Part shown: piece after piece, positions 8,085 through 16,234 of the stretch
Layout of the letters: every line of letters starts with the position of its first letter
Numbering within the stretch: position 1 is the stretch's first letter
DNA from: Sulfitobacter alexandrii
GTDB taxonomy: Bacteria > Pseudomonadota > Alphaproteobacteria > Rhodobacterales > Rhodobacteraceae
DNA: 64,000 nt
Assembly: GCF_001886735.1 (NCBI RefSeq)
Contig: NZ_CP018076.1
Span: forward strand, 2,914,001 to 2,978,000
Direction: 5' to 3'
Notes under the pieces: model-generated
What the model was told of the DNA's origin: nothing
Seen by the model: the letters and a program-made list of their open reading frames with translations, nothing else
Database searches by the model: none
Made by a program: the position numbers and the translations under genes

Positions 8085-9377
8085 ATGTCCCCCTTTTCCG
8101 GCAATCAGGAACTTCTGGCACGCAGGCGCAAGGTGCTTGGTCCCGCGTACAGCCATTTCTACCGCGACCCTGTCCAACTTGTCCGGGGCGAGGGCGTCTG
8201 GATGTGGGACGCCGAGGGGCGCAGGTATCTCGACTGCTACAACAACGTGGCGTCGGTCGGCCATTGCCACCCCGAAGTGGTCGACGCGCTGCACCGGCAG
8301 GCGCAGCGGCTCAATACCCACACCCGTTACCTGCACGACTCCATCGTCGAATACGCCGAGATGCTGGCCGAGGTCTTGCCCGGCGACATCTCGGTCTCCA
8401 ACTTCGTCTGCACCGGTTCGGAGGCGAACGACTACGCCTGCCAGATCGCCCGCCGCGTCACCGGCAACAAGGGGTTTATCGTGCTCAGGGGCACCTACCA
8501 CGGTGCAACGACGCTGGTGCGGGACCTTTCCCCCGCGATACGGCCCGACCCCTGCCCCGACTACATCTGCGAGATAGATGCGCCCGACACCTATCGCGGC
8601 GTCCCGTCAGACGACCCCGACCGCTTTGCCGCCCATCACGCGGCCCAGATCGACAGTGCCATCGAGACGCTGCAGCAAAGAGGCCACGGCGTCGCGGCGG
8701 TCATCGTCGACTCGATCTATGACGGCTCGGGCATCTTTGCGCCGTTGCCTGTCTACCAGCAGCAGATTTTCAGCCGCGTTCGTGCGGCAGGCGGTCTGGT
8801 CATCGCGGACGAGGTCCAGTCGGGTCTATGTCGCCTCGGCGACCACTACTGGGGTGTCATGGATTCCGGCGTGGTGCCCGACATCGTCACCATGGGCAAG
8901 CCCATGGGCGACGGTCACCCGCTGGCGATCACGGCGACCACCCCGGACATCATGCAGGCCTACGTCGACCGGGGCGGAGAATACTTCAACACCTTCGCGG
9001 GAAATCCGGTCTCGGCCGAGGTGGGAAAGGCCGTCCTCAGGATCGTGGAACGCGACAACCTGCTTGGACATGTGAAGGACACCTCCGACGACCTGTTCGC
9101 CCGTCTGCGCGCGCTGGCCGACAAACACCCCGTGATCGGTGATGTCAGGGGCAAGGGGTTGTTCATCGCCGCCGAGTTCGTCGCGGACCGCGCGACCAGA
9201 GCGGCCGATGCGGCGACCTGCATGTCCTGCGTCGAATGGATGAAGGACCATGGCGTGCTGGTTTCGCGCATGGGCGCCCACGGAAACATCATGAAAATCC
9301 GCCCGCCCCTTGTCTTTGGCAAAGAGGAGACGGACCTGCTGCTGGAAACCCTGGATGCCGCCTTGGCGCGGCACTAG
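8085..9377 (+). CDS. Class III PLP enzyme, phosphohydroxylysine/ethanolamine-phosphate phospho-lyase-like
   Basis: A 430-residue fold-type I PLP enzyme. The phosphate-binding GSEAN is at 111-115, the PLP-nitrogen aspartate D242 lies in ADEVQSGLCR, and the Schiff-base lysine K272 sits in TMGKPMGDGHP. The GKPMG.GHP context is characteristic of the AGXT2L/ETNPPL-PHYKPL branch rather than of ordinary omega-transaminases. Members of that branch eliminate phosphate and ammonia from phosphorylated amino alcohols to give an aldehyde. It begins four bases after the kinase stop with its own ATG at 8085, so the two form a two-step pathway. A plain aminotransferase remains possible; a phosphatase-type assay would separate the two. 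Confidence 0.85.
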   Translation: MSPFSGNQELLARRRKVLGPAYSHFYRDPVQLVRGEGVWMWDAEGRRYLDCYNNVASVGHCHPEVVDALHRQAQRLNTHTRYLHDSIVEYAEMLAEVLPGDISVSNFVCTGSEANDYACQIARRVTGNKGFIVLRGTYHGATTLVRDLSPAIRPDPCPDYICEIDAPDTYRGVPSDDPDRFAAHHAAQIDSAIETLQQRGHGVAAVIVDSIYDGSGIFAPLPVYQQQIFSRVRAAGGLVIADEVQSGLCRLGDHYWGVMDSGVVPDIVTMGKPMGDGHPLAITATTPDIMQAYVDRGGEYFNTFAGNPVSAEVGKAVLRIVERDNLLGHVKDTSDDLFARLRALADKHPVIGDVRGKGLFIAAEFVADRATRAADAATCMSCVEWMKDHGVLVSRMGAHGNIMKIRPPLVFGKEETDLLLETLDAALARH

Positions 9378-9396
9378 GACGGGGCGCGGTCCGACC

Positions 9397-10230
9397 TCAC
9401 CCGTCGATCAACTTGCCGATGAACATCGAAAACAGCTCGCCATGTCCCGTGACGCCCAGCTTGCGGTAGATGTTCGACCGATGGATCGCCGCGGTGCCGG
9501 GAGAGATGTCCAGTATCCGGGCAATGGATTTCGACGAATGGCCCTTGAGCAGAAGCTGGGAAATTTCCCGCTCCCGGTCGGTCAGCGTGGCCGACCCGAA
9601 ATCGCTCATCACCTTCGATACCGTCGCGTGCACGCGCCGACGCGCGGCCTCCGAGGCGGCGTTTTCAGGCACATGCGGGACAAGATGCCGCCGGAACATG
9701 CCCGTCAGAACCGGGTGGACCAGCTTGATCAGGGCCAGCGCGTCATGGACCTCATCTCCCAGCGAAACGTAGATCGACAGATGCGCACAGCGGTCGGGAC
9801 CGATCTGCATCAGCGTGCCGATCTCGTGGTCGGCCAGTACCTTGATCCAGTAGCGCGCAAAGGTCTCCGGCATCTCGCGGTCCTCGCTGCCCGCGAGGTC
9901 CAGCAGCACCGTCCCGAAGAACCGGTCTTCCGCGAACAGGCTGTACATCGGGTCGAGGACATAGATCCCGTTGGTGTATTCGACCATGTTGGGATCATGG
10001 CCGGGTGCATGGCTGAAAAGCGTCCGGGGCTGCATCCCCGCTTCGAATTCAAACAGTGATACGGACTGCGTCGGAATCCTGCTTCGCACCCAGTTGACGA
10101 CAGCCTCGGGGAACGTCCGCGCGCCGACATGGGCATCGAGGTCCGCGATCTCGCCGAACAGCCGGGTCAGGGCGTCGCTCGGCAGAAGTTTCGCAAGATC
10201 CCTTGTGTGGCTTGGAAGTTCTTTCCGCAT
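9397..10230 (-). CDS. LuxR-family transcriptional regulator (orphan)
   Basis: A 277-residue protein with a C-terminal LuxR helix-turn-helix near residues 205-265 (LTDREREISQLLLKGHSSKSIARI and HRSNIYRKLGV). The N-terminal domain is not a receiver and carries no clear acyl-homoserine-lactone signature, so the signal is unknown. I place the start at the ATG at 10230, which has AAAGG six bases upstream; an in-frame codon at 10263 would add 11 residues. It is convergent with the kinase/phospho-lyase pair, whose stop is only 19 bases away, and lies downstream of the tct operon. Either neighbour could be its target. The LuxR protein at 58085-58885 has a similar layout. Confidence 0.85.
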   Translation of the reverse strand: MRKELPSHTRDLAKLLPSDALTRLFGEIADLDAHVGARTFPEAVVNWVRSRIPTQSVSLFEFEAGMQPRTLFSHAPGHDPNMVEYTNGIYVLDPMYSLFAEDRFFGTVLLDLAGSEDREMPETFARYWIKVLADHEIGTLMQIGPDRCAHLSIYVSLGDEVHDALALIKLVHPVLTGMFRRHLVPHVPENAASEAARRRVHATVSKVMSDFGSATLTDREREISQLLLKGHSSKSIARILDISPGTAAIHRSNIYRKLGVTGHGELFSMFIGKLIDG

Positions 10231-10388
10231 GTCGGACCTTTTCACGTATCGGACGCTCTGCACAAGTCCTTGGGCCCATGGGAACTGGTGCTTGGCGAAC
10301 CGCCTGCATCACCGCGTCCACGCGGGCGGGATGCCGTCTTTCATGGAGATCGGTGCGGCTGTGGGCAGCGGAGGCGAGGTCCGTATGC
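10231..10388. other. Short spacer between tctA and the LuxR gene
   Basis: This 158-base stretch should contain the tctCBA terminator and the LuxR promoter. The only structure seen is a small hairpin, CCGCGT-CC-ACGCGG, at 10312-10325, with no following T-run on either strand. Confidence 0.3.
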
Positions 10389-11891
10389 CTACCGCTTTGC
10401 GGCTGCGGCGCGGCGTCGCCGCGAAAACGCCGCCACGATGGGAAAGAGGATCAGCCCGAGGGTCGCCAGCGCGATGACGGCCGAGATCGGTCGCGTCACC
10501 AGTTCCGTGATGTCACCACGGCTGATCAGAAGCGCGCGGCGCACGTTCTGTTCGGCCATGGGTCCGAGGATCAGGCCAAGGACGATGGGCGCGAGGGGCA
10601 CGTTCACCTTCTCGAAGACATAGCCCGCGAGACCGGCCGCGAACATGATCCACAGATCGACGACCCGGCCGTTGATGACATAGACCCCGACCGCCATCAG
10701 CACGAGGATCGTGGGCACGAGCAGCACGCCCGGCAGACGCTGGACCTGAGCGAACACCTTGGTCGCCGCCGCGCCGCCGACGGCGAGGATCAGCAGGGAC
10801 GTCAGCAGCATCTGGACCATGAAGCCGCCGACGAGGCCGGGGTTCTGGTGAAAGAGCTGCGGGCCGGGCTGCAACCCGTGGATCAGGAGCGCGCCAAGCA
10901 CCAACGCGGCGATGACGTTGCCGGGGATGCCGAGGGTCAGCGCCGGGATCATCGAGGCCGCGTTGTCGGCATTGTTGCCGCATTCGGCCGCCGCCACGCC
11001 GGCAGGATTGCCCTTGCCGAAGCTGTCGGGATCTTTACTGGCGCTCTTGGCGGCGTTGTAGCTGAGGAAGGCCGCGATGTTGCCGCCAGCGCCGGGCAGG
11101 ATGCCCACGCCGATACCGATCAGCGACGAGCGGACCCAGGTCGGGATGAAGCTGCGGACTTCGGACCACGGCACCTTCGCCGGCTCGAGCTTGAGCTGCG
11201 CCGCCGAAAGCCCCTTTAGGTCGGCCGCCTCGGCCAGGGCGATGACGGGCGGCAGGGCGTAGAGCCCGACAAGGATCACGATGAGATCGAGACCGCTCAG
11301 CAGCCAGACCTGATCGAAGGTGAACCGCGCCGCGCCTGACAGCTGGTCCAGCCCCACCGTGCCGAGCAGCAGCCCCAGTGTCGCGGCCATGAGCCCCTTG
11401 ACCGCATCCGACCCCACCAGGACGCCGATGGACGCCATGCCGAACATCGCGATCCAGAAGTACTCCGCCGGGCCGAAGGCCAGCGTCGCCCGGGCCAGGA
11501 TCGGGCCGATCGTCATCAGTGCGATGGCTGACGCGGTGCCGCCGAGGGCAGAGGACCAGCAGGCGATCTTGAGCGCGCGCGAGGCTTCGCCGCGCTGCGC
11601 CATGGGGTAGCCGTCGAAGGTGGTCGCGATGGCGGCGGGCGTGCCGGGGATACGCAAGAGTATGGCCGGAATGGCACCGCCGTACATCGACCCGTTGTAG
11701 ATCCCCGCGACCATCCCGAGCGCCACCAGCGGCTCCATCGAGTAGGTCAGCGGCAGCAGCAGCGCGATGGCCATCACAGGGTTGAGCCCCGGCAAAGCCC
11801 CGATGAAGACGCCAAGGATGGAGGCGCCGATCATTGCCGCCACCGGCCCGACCGCGAAGACGCCCGAGAGAATTTGGGTCACGATATCCAT
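10389..11891 (-). CDS. tctA: Tripartite tricarboxylate transporter large permease TctA
   Basis: A 500-residue inner-membrane protein with about twelve hydrophobic segments. It carries the family hallmarks GALPGLNPVMAIALLLPLT near residue 33 and GIGVGILPGAGGNIAAFLSY near 255, plus NNADNAASMIPALTLGIPGN. It works with TctB and the periplasmic receptor TctC to import a di- or tricarboxylate or related organic acid. It is the last gene of the tctCBA operon, 13 bases after tctB. Length and motifs are normal for the family. Confidence 0.95.
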   Translation of the reverse strand: MDIVTQILSGVFAVGPVAAMIGASILGVFIGALPGLNPVMAIALLLPLTYSMEPLVALGMVAGIYNGSMYGGAIPAILLRIPGTPAAIATTFDGYPMAQRGEASRALKIACWSSALGGTASAIALMTIGPILARATLAFGPAEYFWIAMFGMASIGVLVGSDAVKGLMAATLGLLLGTVGLDQLSGAARFTFDQVWLLSGLDLIVILVGLYALPPVIALAEAADLKGLSAAQLKLEPAKVPWSEVRSFIPTWVRSSLIGIGVGILPGAGGNIAAFLSYNAAKSASKDPDSFGKGNPAGVAAAECGNNADNAASMIPALTLGIPGNVIAALVLGALLIHGLQPGPQLFHQNPGLVGGFMVQMLLTSLLILAVGGAAATKVFAQVQRLPGVLLVPTILVLMAVGVYVINGRVVDLWIMFAAGLAGYVFEKVNVPLAPIVLGLILGPMAEQNVRRALLISRGDITELVTRPISAVIALATLGLILFPIVAAFSRRRRAAAAKR

Positions 11892-11904
11892 GGAACAGCC
11901 CCGA

Positions 11905-12339
11905 TCAGAAGGTTTGCCAGAACTCGGTTGGCAGCGGTTTCTCGAGCACGATCGAGAAGACCGACCAGACGATGGCCACGAAGACGGCAGCGGTCAGGAC
12001 CAGATAGACAGGCTTGCGAAAGCCCAGCGCCGCCGGCAAGGCCACCACGACGAGCGCCGACGCGGTGTAGAAGCCAAGGACCGGGACCAGCGCAAGGTAG
12101 ATCGCACCGGCCGTCACGGTCACGATCACCCGTCCGGTGTGGTCGGTCAGCGGTCGCGGCATAGCCTGCCCGCGCAGGGCCGCCTTGACCGCGACCAACA
12201 GCCCGAAGCCGGCCAGCACGAGGCCCAGCACCATCGGGTAGGTGCCCGATGCGCCGGAATACGCGGCGGCCTTGACCGCCGCGTAAAGACCCAGGGCGGC
12301 AAAGATGGCACCGAGAGCGATATCCTGCCGCCGTTCCAT
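11905..12339 (-). CDS. tctB: Tripartite tricarboxylate transporter small permease TctB
   Basis: A 144-residue protein with four predicted membrane segments, starting MERRQDIALGAIFAALGLYAAVK. This short size and topology are typical of TctB, the small membrane partner of TctA. Its ATG overlaps the stop of tctC by one base (TGATG, 12337-12341), which indicates translational coupling. Sequence conservation in this family is weak, so the call rests chiefly on position and topology. Confidence 0.9.
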   Translation of the reverse strand: MERRQDIALGAIFAALGLYAAVKAAAYSGASGTYPMVLGLVLAGFGLLVAVKAALRGQAMPRPLTDHTGRVIVTVTAGAIYLALVPVLGFYTASALVVVALPAALGFRKPVYLVLTAAVFVAIVWSVFSIVLEKPLPTEFWQTF

Positions 12340-13289
12340 CAGCTGCCCAGGCCGAGCTTCTCGGCGACCTTGGCGAGCGCGTCGTATTCGTTGCGCAGCC
12401 GCTCGGCCAGCGCGTCACCCGTCACCACATTCGGGATCTCGCCCTTGGTGGCAAGAAACTCGACGTAGGAAGGATCGTTGACGGTGGTCTCGAGCGCCGC
12501 GGCCAGACGTTCGGCGATGGCCGGATCGAGACCGGCGGGCGCGAGCACCATGCGCCAGAGCAGTGTCTCTTCCGCGCCAAGGCCCAGCTCTTCCAGACCC
12601 GCGGCCTTCGGCAGCGCCTCGACCGGGTTCGCGGAGGTCACGATCAGGCACTTCGCCTCGCCCGACTCGGTATAGGGCAGCACGGGCGAGATGGATCCGC
12701 CATAGATATCGACATGCCCGCCGAGGAAGTTCTGCAAGGTCTCACCCGCGCCGCCAAACGGGATGGCAACGGCTTCGATCTCCTTGGCCTGAAAGATGCG
12801 CTCCGCCGCCATCTGCATCGTGCCGCCGATGCCGTCGTTGCCGTAGGTGTACTTGCCCGGATTGGCCGCGAGCTCGGCGAGGAACTCCTCTCCCGTCTCG
12901 GCGGGGAAGTCGGGGCTCACGCACATCGTGTAGGCCGTTTCGGACGTCGAGGCGATGGGTGTGAAGCTGTCGATGTCATAGGCCACGTTCTGCACCTGTG
13001 GCACCGTCGTGATCGGGCTGTTCCACGTCGCCAGCAGGGAATAGCCCGTGGGCTTGTCCATCATGAACTGCGTGACACCGACCGAGCCGCCGCCGCCGGC
13101 GACGTTGAGGATGGCAAGCGATGTGCCGAGCTCTTCCTCGAGAAGCGTCGCGAGCTTGCGCGCGCTGGTGTCCGTGCCGCCGCCCGCAGGGGCCGGAATC
13201 GTCACCTCGATGGCGCGCTCGGGGTATTCGGCAAATGCCGCCACGGCGGACAGGGCCAGCGCACTTGCGCCGATAAGCAGGGTTTTCAT
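12339..13289 (-). CDS. tctC: Tripartite tricarboxylate transporter periplasmic receptor TctC
   Basis: A 316-residue periplasmic binding protein with an N-terminal signal peptide (MKTLLIGASALALSAVAAFA, cleavage near residue 20) followed by YPERAIEVTIPAPAGGGTDTSAR, the usual start of the Bug/TctC fold. It delivers its ligand to TctAB. It is the first gene of the operon and is preceded by the GntR-type regulator on the same strand, 27 bases upstream. The ligand is unknown; the divergent amidohydrolase suggests a lactone- or carboxylate-type compound. Confidence 0.93.
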   Translation of the reverse strand: MKTLLIGASALALSAVAAFAEYPERAIEVTIPAPAGGGTDTSARKLATLLEEELGTSLAILNVAGGGGSVGVTQFMMDKPTGYSLLATWNSPITTVPQVQNVAYDIDSFTPIASTSETAYTMCVSPDFPAETGEEFLAELAANPGKYTYGNDGIGGTMQMAAERIFQAKEIEAVAIPFGGAGETLQNFLGGHVDIYGGSISPVLPYTESGEAKCLIVTSANPVEALPKAAGLEELGLGAEETLLWRMVLAPAGLDPAIAERLAAALETTVNDPSYVEFLATKGEIPNVVTGDALAERLRNEYDALAKVAEKLGLGS

Positions 13290-13316
13290 TGGTTTCCTCC
13301 CTCTGAAGACAAAGTG

Positions 13317-14045
13317 TCAGCCGATACGGCTGTGGTAGTGAAAGCGGTCGGCCCGCCCGGAGGCGACCCGCCATTCGATGGCTTCGCCTGTCATGGCAAA
13401 GGCCGTGCGTTCGATCTGGGCGACGGGATCGCCCTCTGTCAGACCGAGGCGCAGGGCAATCGTGCGGTCCGCGGTCCCGAAACTGACCACGTCCTCGGCC
13501 TGGGCCACGAATACGCCGAAACGCTCGTAGTAGACCGGGTAAAGAAGCGGACCGATCTCCTCGGCGGGGATCGCCTCGAAGCCCGCGAAACGGGCCTGCG
13601 GGATGAAGATCTCCTCGTAGAGGAACGGTTGCTCGGAAAGGCACCGCAGCCTCTCGATCCGGATGACCTCGGTGGTCCCGAGGGCATTGGCGACATGTTC
13701 GGTTGCCGTGACCTGCGTGCGCGAGATCAGGCGGCTGGAGGGAATGCTCTGTTCGGCACCATGCTCGCGCACCTGGAAGAAGCGGAACAGCGTCGCGTCG
13801 AAGGCAGGCTTGCGCAGGAAAGTTCCGGCACCCTGCCGTCTTTCGAGAAGCCCTTCGTCCGACAGCTTTTGCAGCGCCTTGCGCACGGTGCCGACTGAAA
13901 GCGCATGTTCCGCCGCCAGCCGGTTGTCCGAAGGCAGCGCCTCGTCCGGCTTCCACTCTCCGGCCGCGATGCGGCGCGCGATGTCGTCGCGCAGGCGCAG
14001 ATAGGCGGGCAGCCTGTCGTCACTGACGGTTGATGCAAGTGTCAT
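13317..14045 (-). CDS. GntR-family regulator, HutC/UTRA type
   Basis: A 242-residue regulator. The N-terminal winged helix (about 15-80) contains the GntR pattern WKPDEALPSDNRLAAEHALS and VRKALQKLSDEGLLERRQGAGTFL. The C-terminal UTRA effector domain (about 95-240) has IERLRCLSEQPFLYEE. I set the start at the ATG at 14045, which is preceded by a strong GGAGGAG; an in-frame start at 14093 would lie inside the candidate operator. It precedes tctCBA and is divergent from the amidohydrolase gene, so it probably controls both in response to the transported acid or its breakdown product. Confidence 0.9.
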   Translation of the reverse strand: MTLASTVSDDRLPAYLRLRDDIARRIAAGEWKPDEALPSDNRLAAEHALSVGTVRKALQKLSDEGLLERRQGAGTFLRKPAFDATLFRFFQVREHGAEQSIPSSRLISRTQVTATEHVANALGTTEVIRIERLRCLSEQPFLYEEIFIPQARFAGFEAIPAEEIGPLLYPVYYERFGVFVAQAEDVVSFGTADRTIALRLGLTEGDPVAQIERTAFAMTGEAIEWRVASGRADRFHYHSRIG

Positions 14046-14075
14046 ATCGTCTCCTCCGCCGGTCGGTCTACCGTG

Positions 14076-14106
14076 GTTGACCGCATTAGTCAACTAGTTC
14101 TATATA
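14076..14106 (+). promoter_or_regulatory. Promoter of the amidohydrolase gene with overlapping GntR-type operator
   Basis: A perfect inverted repeat GTTGAC-N7-GTCAAC occupies 14076-14094 and is followed by the palindrome AACTAGTT (14092-14099). A -35-like TTGACC (14077-14082), an 18-base spacer and a -10-like TATATA (14101-14106) form a good sigma-70 promoter pointing at the gene that starts at 14132. The repeat covers the -35 element, as expected for a repressor site. The neighbouring GntR protein is the obvious candidate to bind it. Confidence 0.6.
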
Positions 14107-14131
14107 TAAGTAAATAAGTGGAGGTTTCGCG

Positions 14132-14899
14132 GTGATAAATTTCGACTGTCACGCCCATGTCTATGAAAGCGTAACCGCCGTGCCGGACGCGCGATATGTG
14201 CCCGGCGCGCCTGCACCGCTCGACTCCTGGCTGCGCCTGCAGTCCGAACACGGGCTGCGCGGCGGGGTGATCGTGCAGGTCAGCTTTCTCGGAACGGACA
14301 ACTCCCAGCTTTTGCATGCCCTTTCCAAGGTCGATCGCGACCGATTCGCCGGCATTGCCTGTATCACGCTGAACAGTTCGGAAGCGGGCGTGCGCGACCT
14401 CGCGGAGGCGGGCGTCCGCGGCGTTCGCTGGAATCTCGTTTCGGGTGCGGAGTTGCCCGACGTGTCCGACCGGAGCGTACAGCGGTTCCTGGACATTCTG
14501 CAGGCCCACGACATGCACATCGAAATTCAGCTCGAGAGCGCACGGTGGGCGGACTACCTGCCGGGGCTGTCGCGCGTGCCGGTGCCGGTCGTGATCGACC
14601 ACATGGGCCTGCCGGTCTCCGAGAATCCGCAGGAGGAGCCATGGCTGAACGCGCTCGAGACCTGCCCCACCCGGGCGCCGTTCTTTGTCAAGCTGAGCGC
14701 GCCCTACCGTGGCATCCCGGACCAGCGCGCCCACCTCGATCGTTTGTCCACCCTTCTGCCGGAGAACCGCTTCGTCTGGGGCAGCGACTGGCCGCATACA
14801 CGCTTCGAGAACGTGGCGTCCTTTGCCGGTAACCTCGAAGAGGTGTCGGATCGGTTTGACGACACGGAAGCGTCCAGAACGCTTTACGGCATGACCTGA
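14132..14899 (+). CDS. Amidohydrolase-family lactonase/decarboxylase-like enzyme
   Basis: A 255-residue TIM-barrel metal hydrolase of the amidohydrolase-2 family, the group that includes 2-pyrone-4,6-dicarboxylate lactonase. The metal-binding HAH is at the N terminus (NFDCHAHVYE), a middle DHMGLP motif carries a histidine, and the C-terminal catalytic aspartate lies in WGSDWPHTRF. The start codon is GTG at 14132 with RBS GGAGG seven bases upstream. It is divergent from the GntR gene and tctCBA, which suggests that it hydrolyses the imported carboxylate or a lactone made from it. The exact substrate is not identifiable. Confidence 0.82.
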   Translation: MINFDCHAHVYESVTAVPDARYVPGAPAPLDSWLRLQSEHGLRGGVIVQVSFLGTDNSQLLHALSKVDRDRFAGIACITLNSSEAGVRDLAEAGVRGVRWNLVSGAELPDVSDRSVQRFLDILQAHDMHIEIQLESARWADYLPGLSRVPVPVVIDHMGLPVSENPQEEPWLNALETCPTRAPFFVKLSAPYRGIPDQRAHLDRLSTLLPENRFVWGSDWPHTRFENVASFAGNLEEVSDRFDDTEASRTLYGMT

Positions 14900-14911
14900 T
14901 CTCGACCGGGA

Positions 14912-16234
14912 TCAGCTTTCGGTTTCGGGGGCCGAACTCAGCCCGTAACGCCGCATCTTGTCGTTCAGGGTGCGGCGCGGCAGGCCGAGGGTCTCGGCGG
15001 CGCGCAACGTGTTGCCCACGTGCGCGTCAAGCACTGCGGCGATCTCGCGCGCTTCGAAATCGGCGACCCGGTCGGCCAGCGTCAGCGCGCCCGGGCTGCC
15101 GCCACCGGCCGCGGGCAGGTCGAAGAGGCCAAGGGCATAGGCCTCGGCGCTGGCTTTCAGTTCACGGACATTGCCGGGCCATGCCATCCGCCGCAGCTTC
15201 TGCCGCTGCGGCCAGGGCAGATCCGGATCAGAACGGCCGTACCGGCGCGCGGCAAGCTGCGCGTAATGGGCGAAGATGAGCGGGATGTCCTCTCCCGCCT
15301 CGCGGAGCGTCGGCGTCGTCAATTCGATCCCGGCAAGCCGGAAGTAGAGATCGGGGCGGAACCCTTCCTGTACCCGAAGGGAAGCCTTGGTGGTGGCGAT
15401 CACGCGGATATCGAGCGGACGCGGAACTGTCTCCCCGATCCGTTCAACGGATCTTTCCTGCAGCACGCGCAGCAGCTTGGCCTGGATCGCGGGCGGCATC
15501 GTCTCCACCTCGTCCAGCATGAGCGTGCCGCCGTCCGCCGCCTCGAGCTTCCCGGCGCGGCCCGTGGCATCATGGGCGAAGACCCCCGCCCCGTGGCCGA
15601 AGAGCGTGGTTTCCACCGTGGCCTCCGACAGGGCCGCGCAATTCAGCGCGACGAAGGGGCCGCCCGCCCGGGCACTGCCCGCGTGGATCGCGCGGGCCGC
15701 CAGTTCCTTGCCGGTGCCCGTCTCTCCTGTGATGAGCACGTCCAGATCGACCGACGCCAAGGCAGCAATACGATCCCGCAGGGCGCGCATGGCGCGCGAC
15801 CGGCCCAGAATGCTGGCCTGGTCACGTTGCCCCAGCTCGTCCTGCAGGCGGGCGACCTCCCGGCGGGCGGCTTCGGCCTCGGTCGTGCGGCGGATCACGG
15901 AAAGCAGATGCGCCGAATCGTAGGGTTTTTCGAGGAAGTCGTCGGCGCCCGCGCGGATCGCCTCGACCGCATGTGCCACGTCCCCGTGACCTGTCAGCAG
16001 GACAACCGGAACCGTTACCGCCCGTTCCCGCAGGGCCCTGATGAGCGCGATTCCGTCCATCACGGGCATCCGCAAGTCGCTGATGATCATGTCGGACGGC
16101 TCGGACAGCGCGGCCAGCAGGTCGCCCGCCGTCGCGAAGGCCCTCACCCGGTAGCCGGCGGTCTCCACGAGGTCGGCCAGCGCCGAAAGGTGGTCGGCGT
16201 CATCGTCCACGATGTCCACGCGTGCGGGCGTCAT
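14912..16234 (-). CDS. DctD-like response regulator with atypical sigma-54 interaction loop
   Basis: A 440-residue NtrC-family regulator. The receiver domain (1-120) has acidic pocket residues near D10-D12, phosphoacceptor D53 (SDLRMP), T81 and K103. The AAA+ domain (about 140-370) has Walker A GETGTGKE at 170-177 and a Walker B-like LMLDEVE near 238-244. A Fis-type helix-turn-helix is at the C terminus (LRAAETLGLPRRTLNDKMRRY). The loop that normally reads GAFTGA (GAFPGA in DctD) reads GVFAHD at 217-222, so contact with sigma-54 may be altered or lost. The gene overlaps the sensor-kinase gene by four bases and follows the TAXI-TRAP operon, its likely target. Confidence 0.88.
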   Translation of the reverse strand: MTPARVDIVDDDADHLSALADLVETAGYRVRAFATAGDLLAALSEPSDMIISDLRMPVMDGIALIRALRERAVTVPVVLLTGHGDVAHAVEAIRAGADDFLEKPYDSAHLLSVIRRTTEAEAARREVARLQDELGQRDQASILGRSRAMRALRDRIAALASVDLDVLITGETGTGKELAARAIHAGSARAGGPFVALNCAALSEATVETTLFGHGAGVFAHDATGRAGKLEAADGGTLMLDEVETMPPAIQAKLLRVLQERSVERIGETVPRPLDIRVIATTKASLRVQEGFRPDLYFRLAGIELTTPTLREAGEDIPLIFAHYAQLAARRYGRSDPDLPWPQRQKLRRMAWPGNVRELKASAEAYALGLFDLPAAGGGSPGALTLADRVADFEAREIAAVLDAHVGNTLRAAETLGLPRRTLNDKMRRYGLSSAPETES

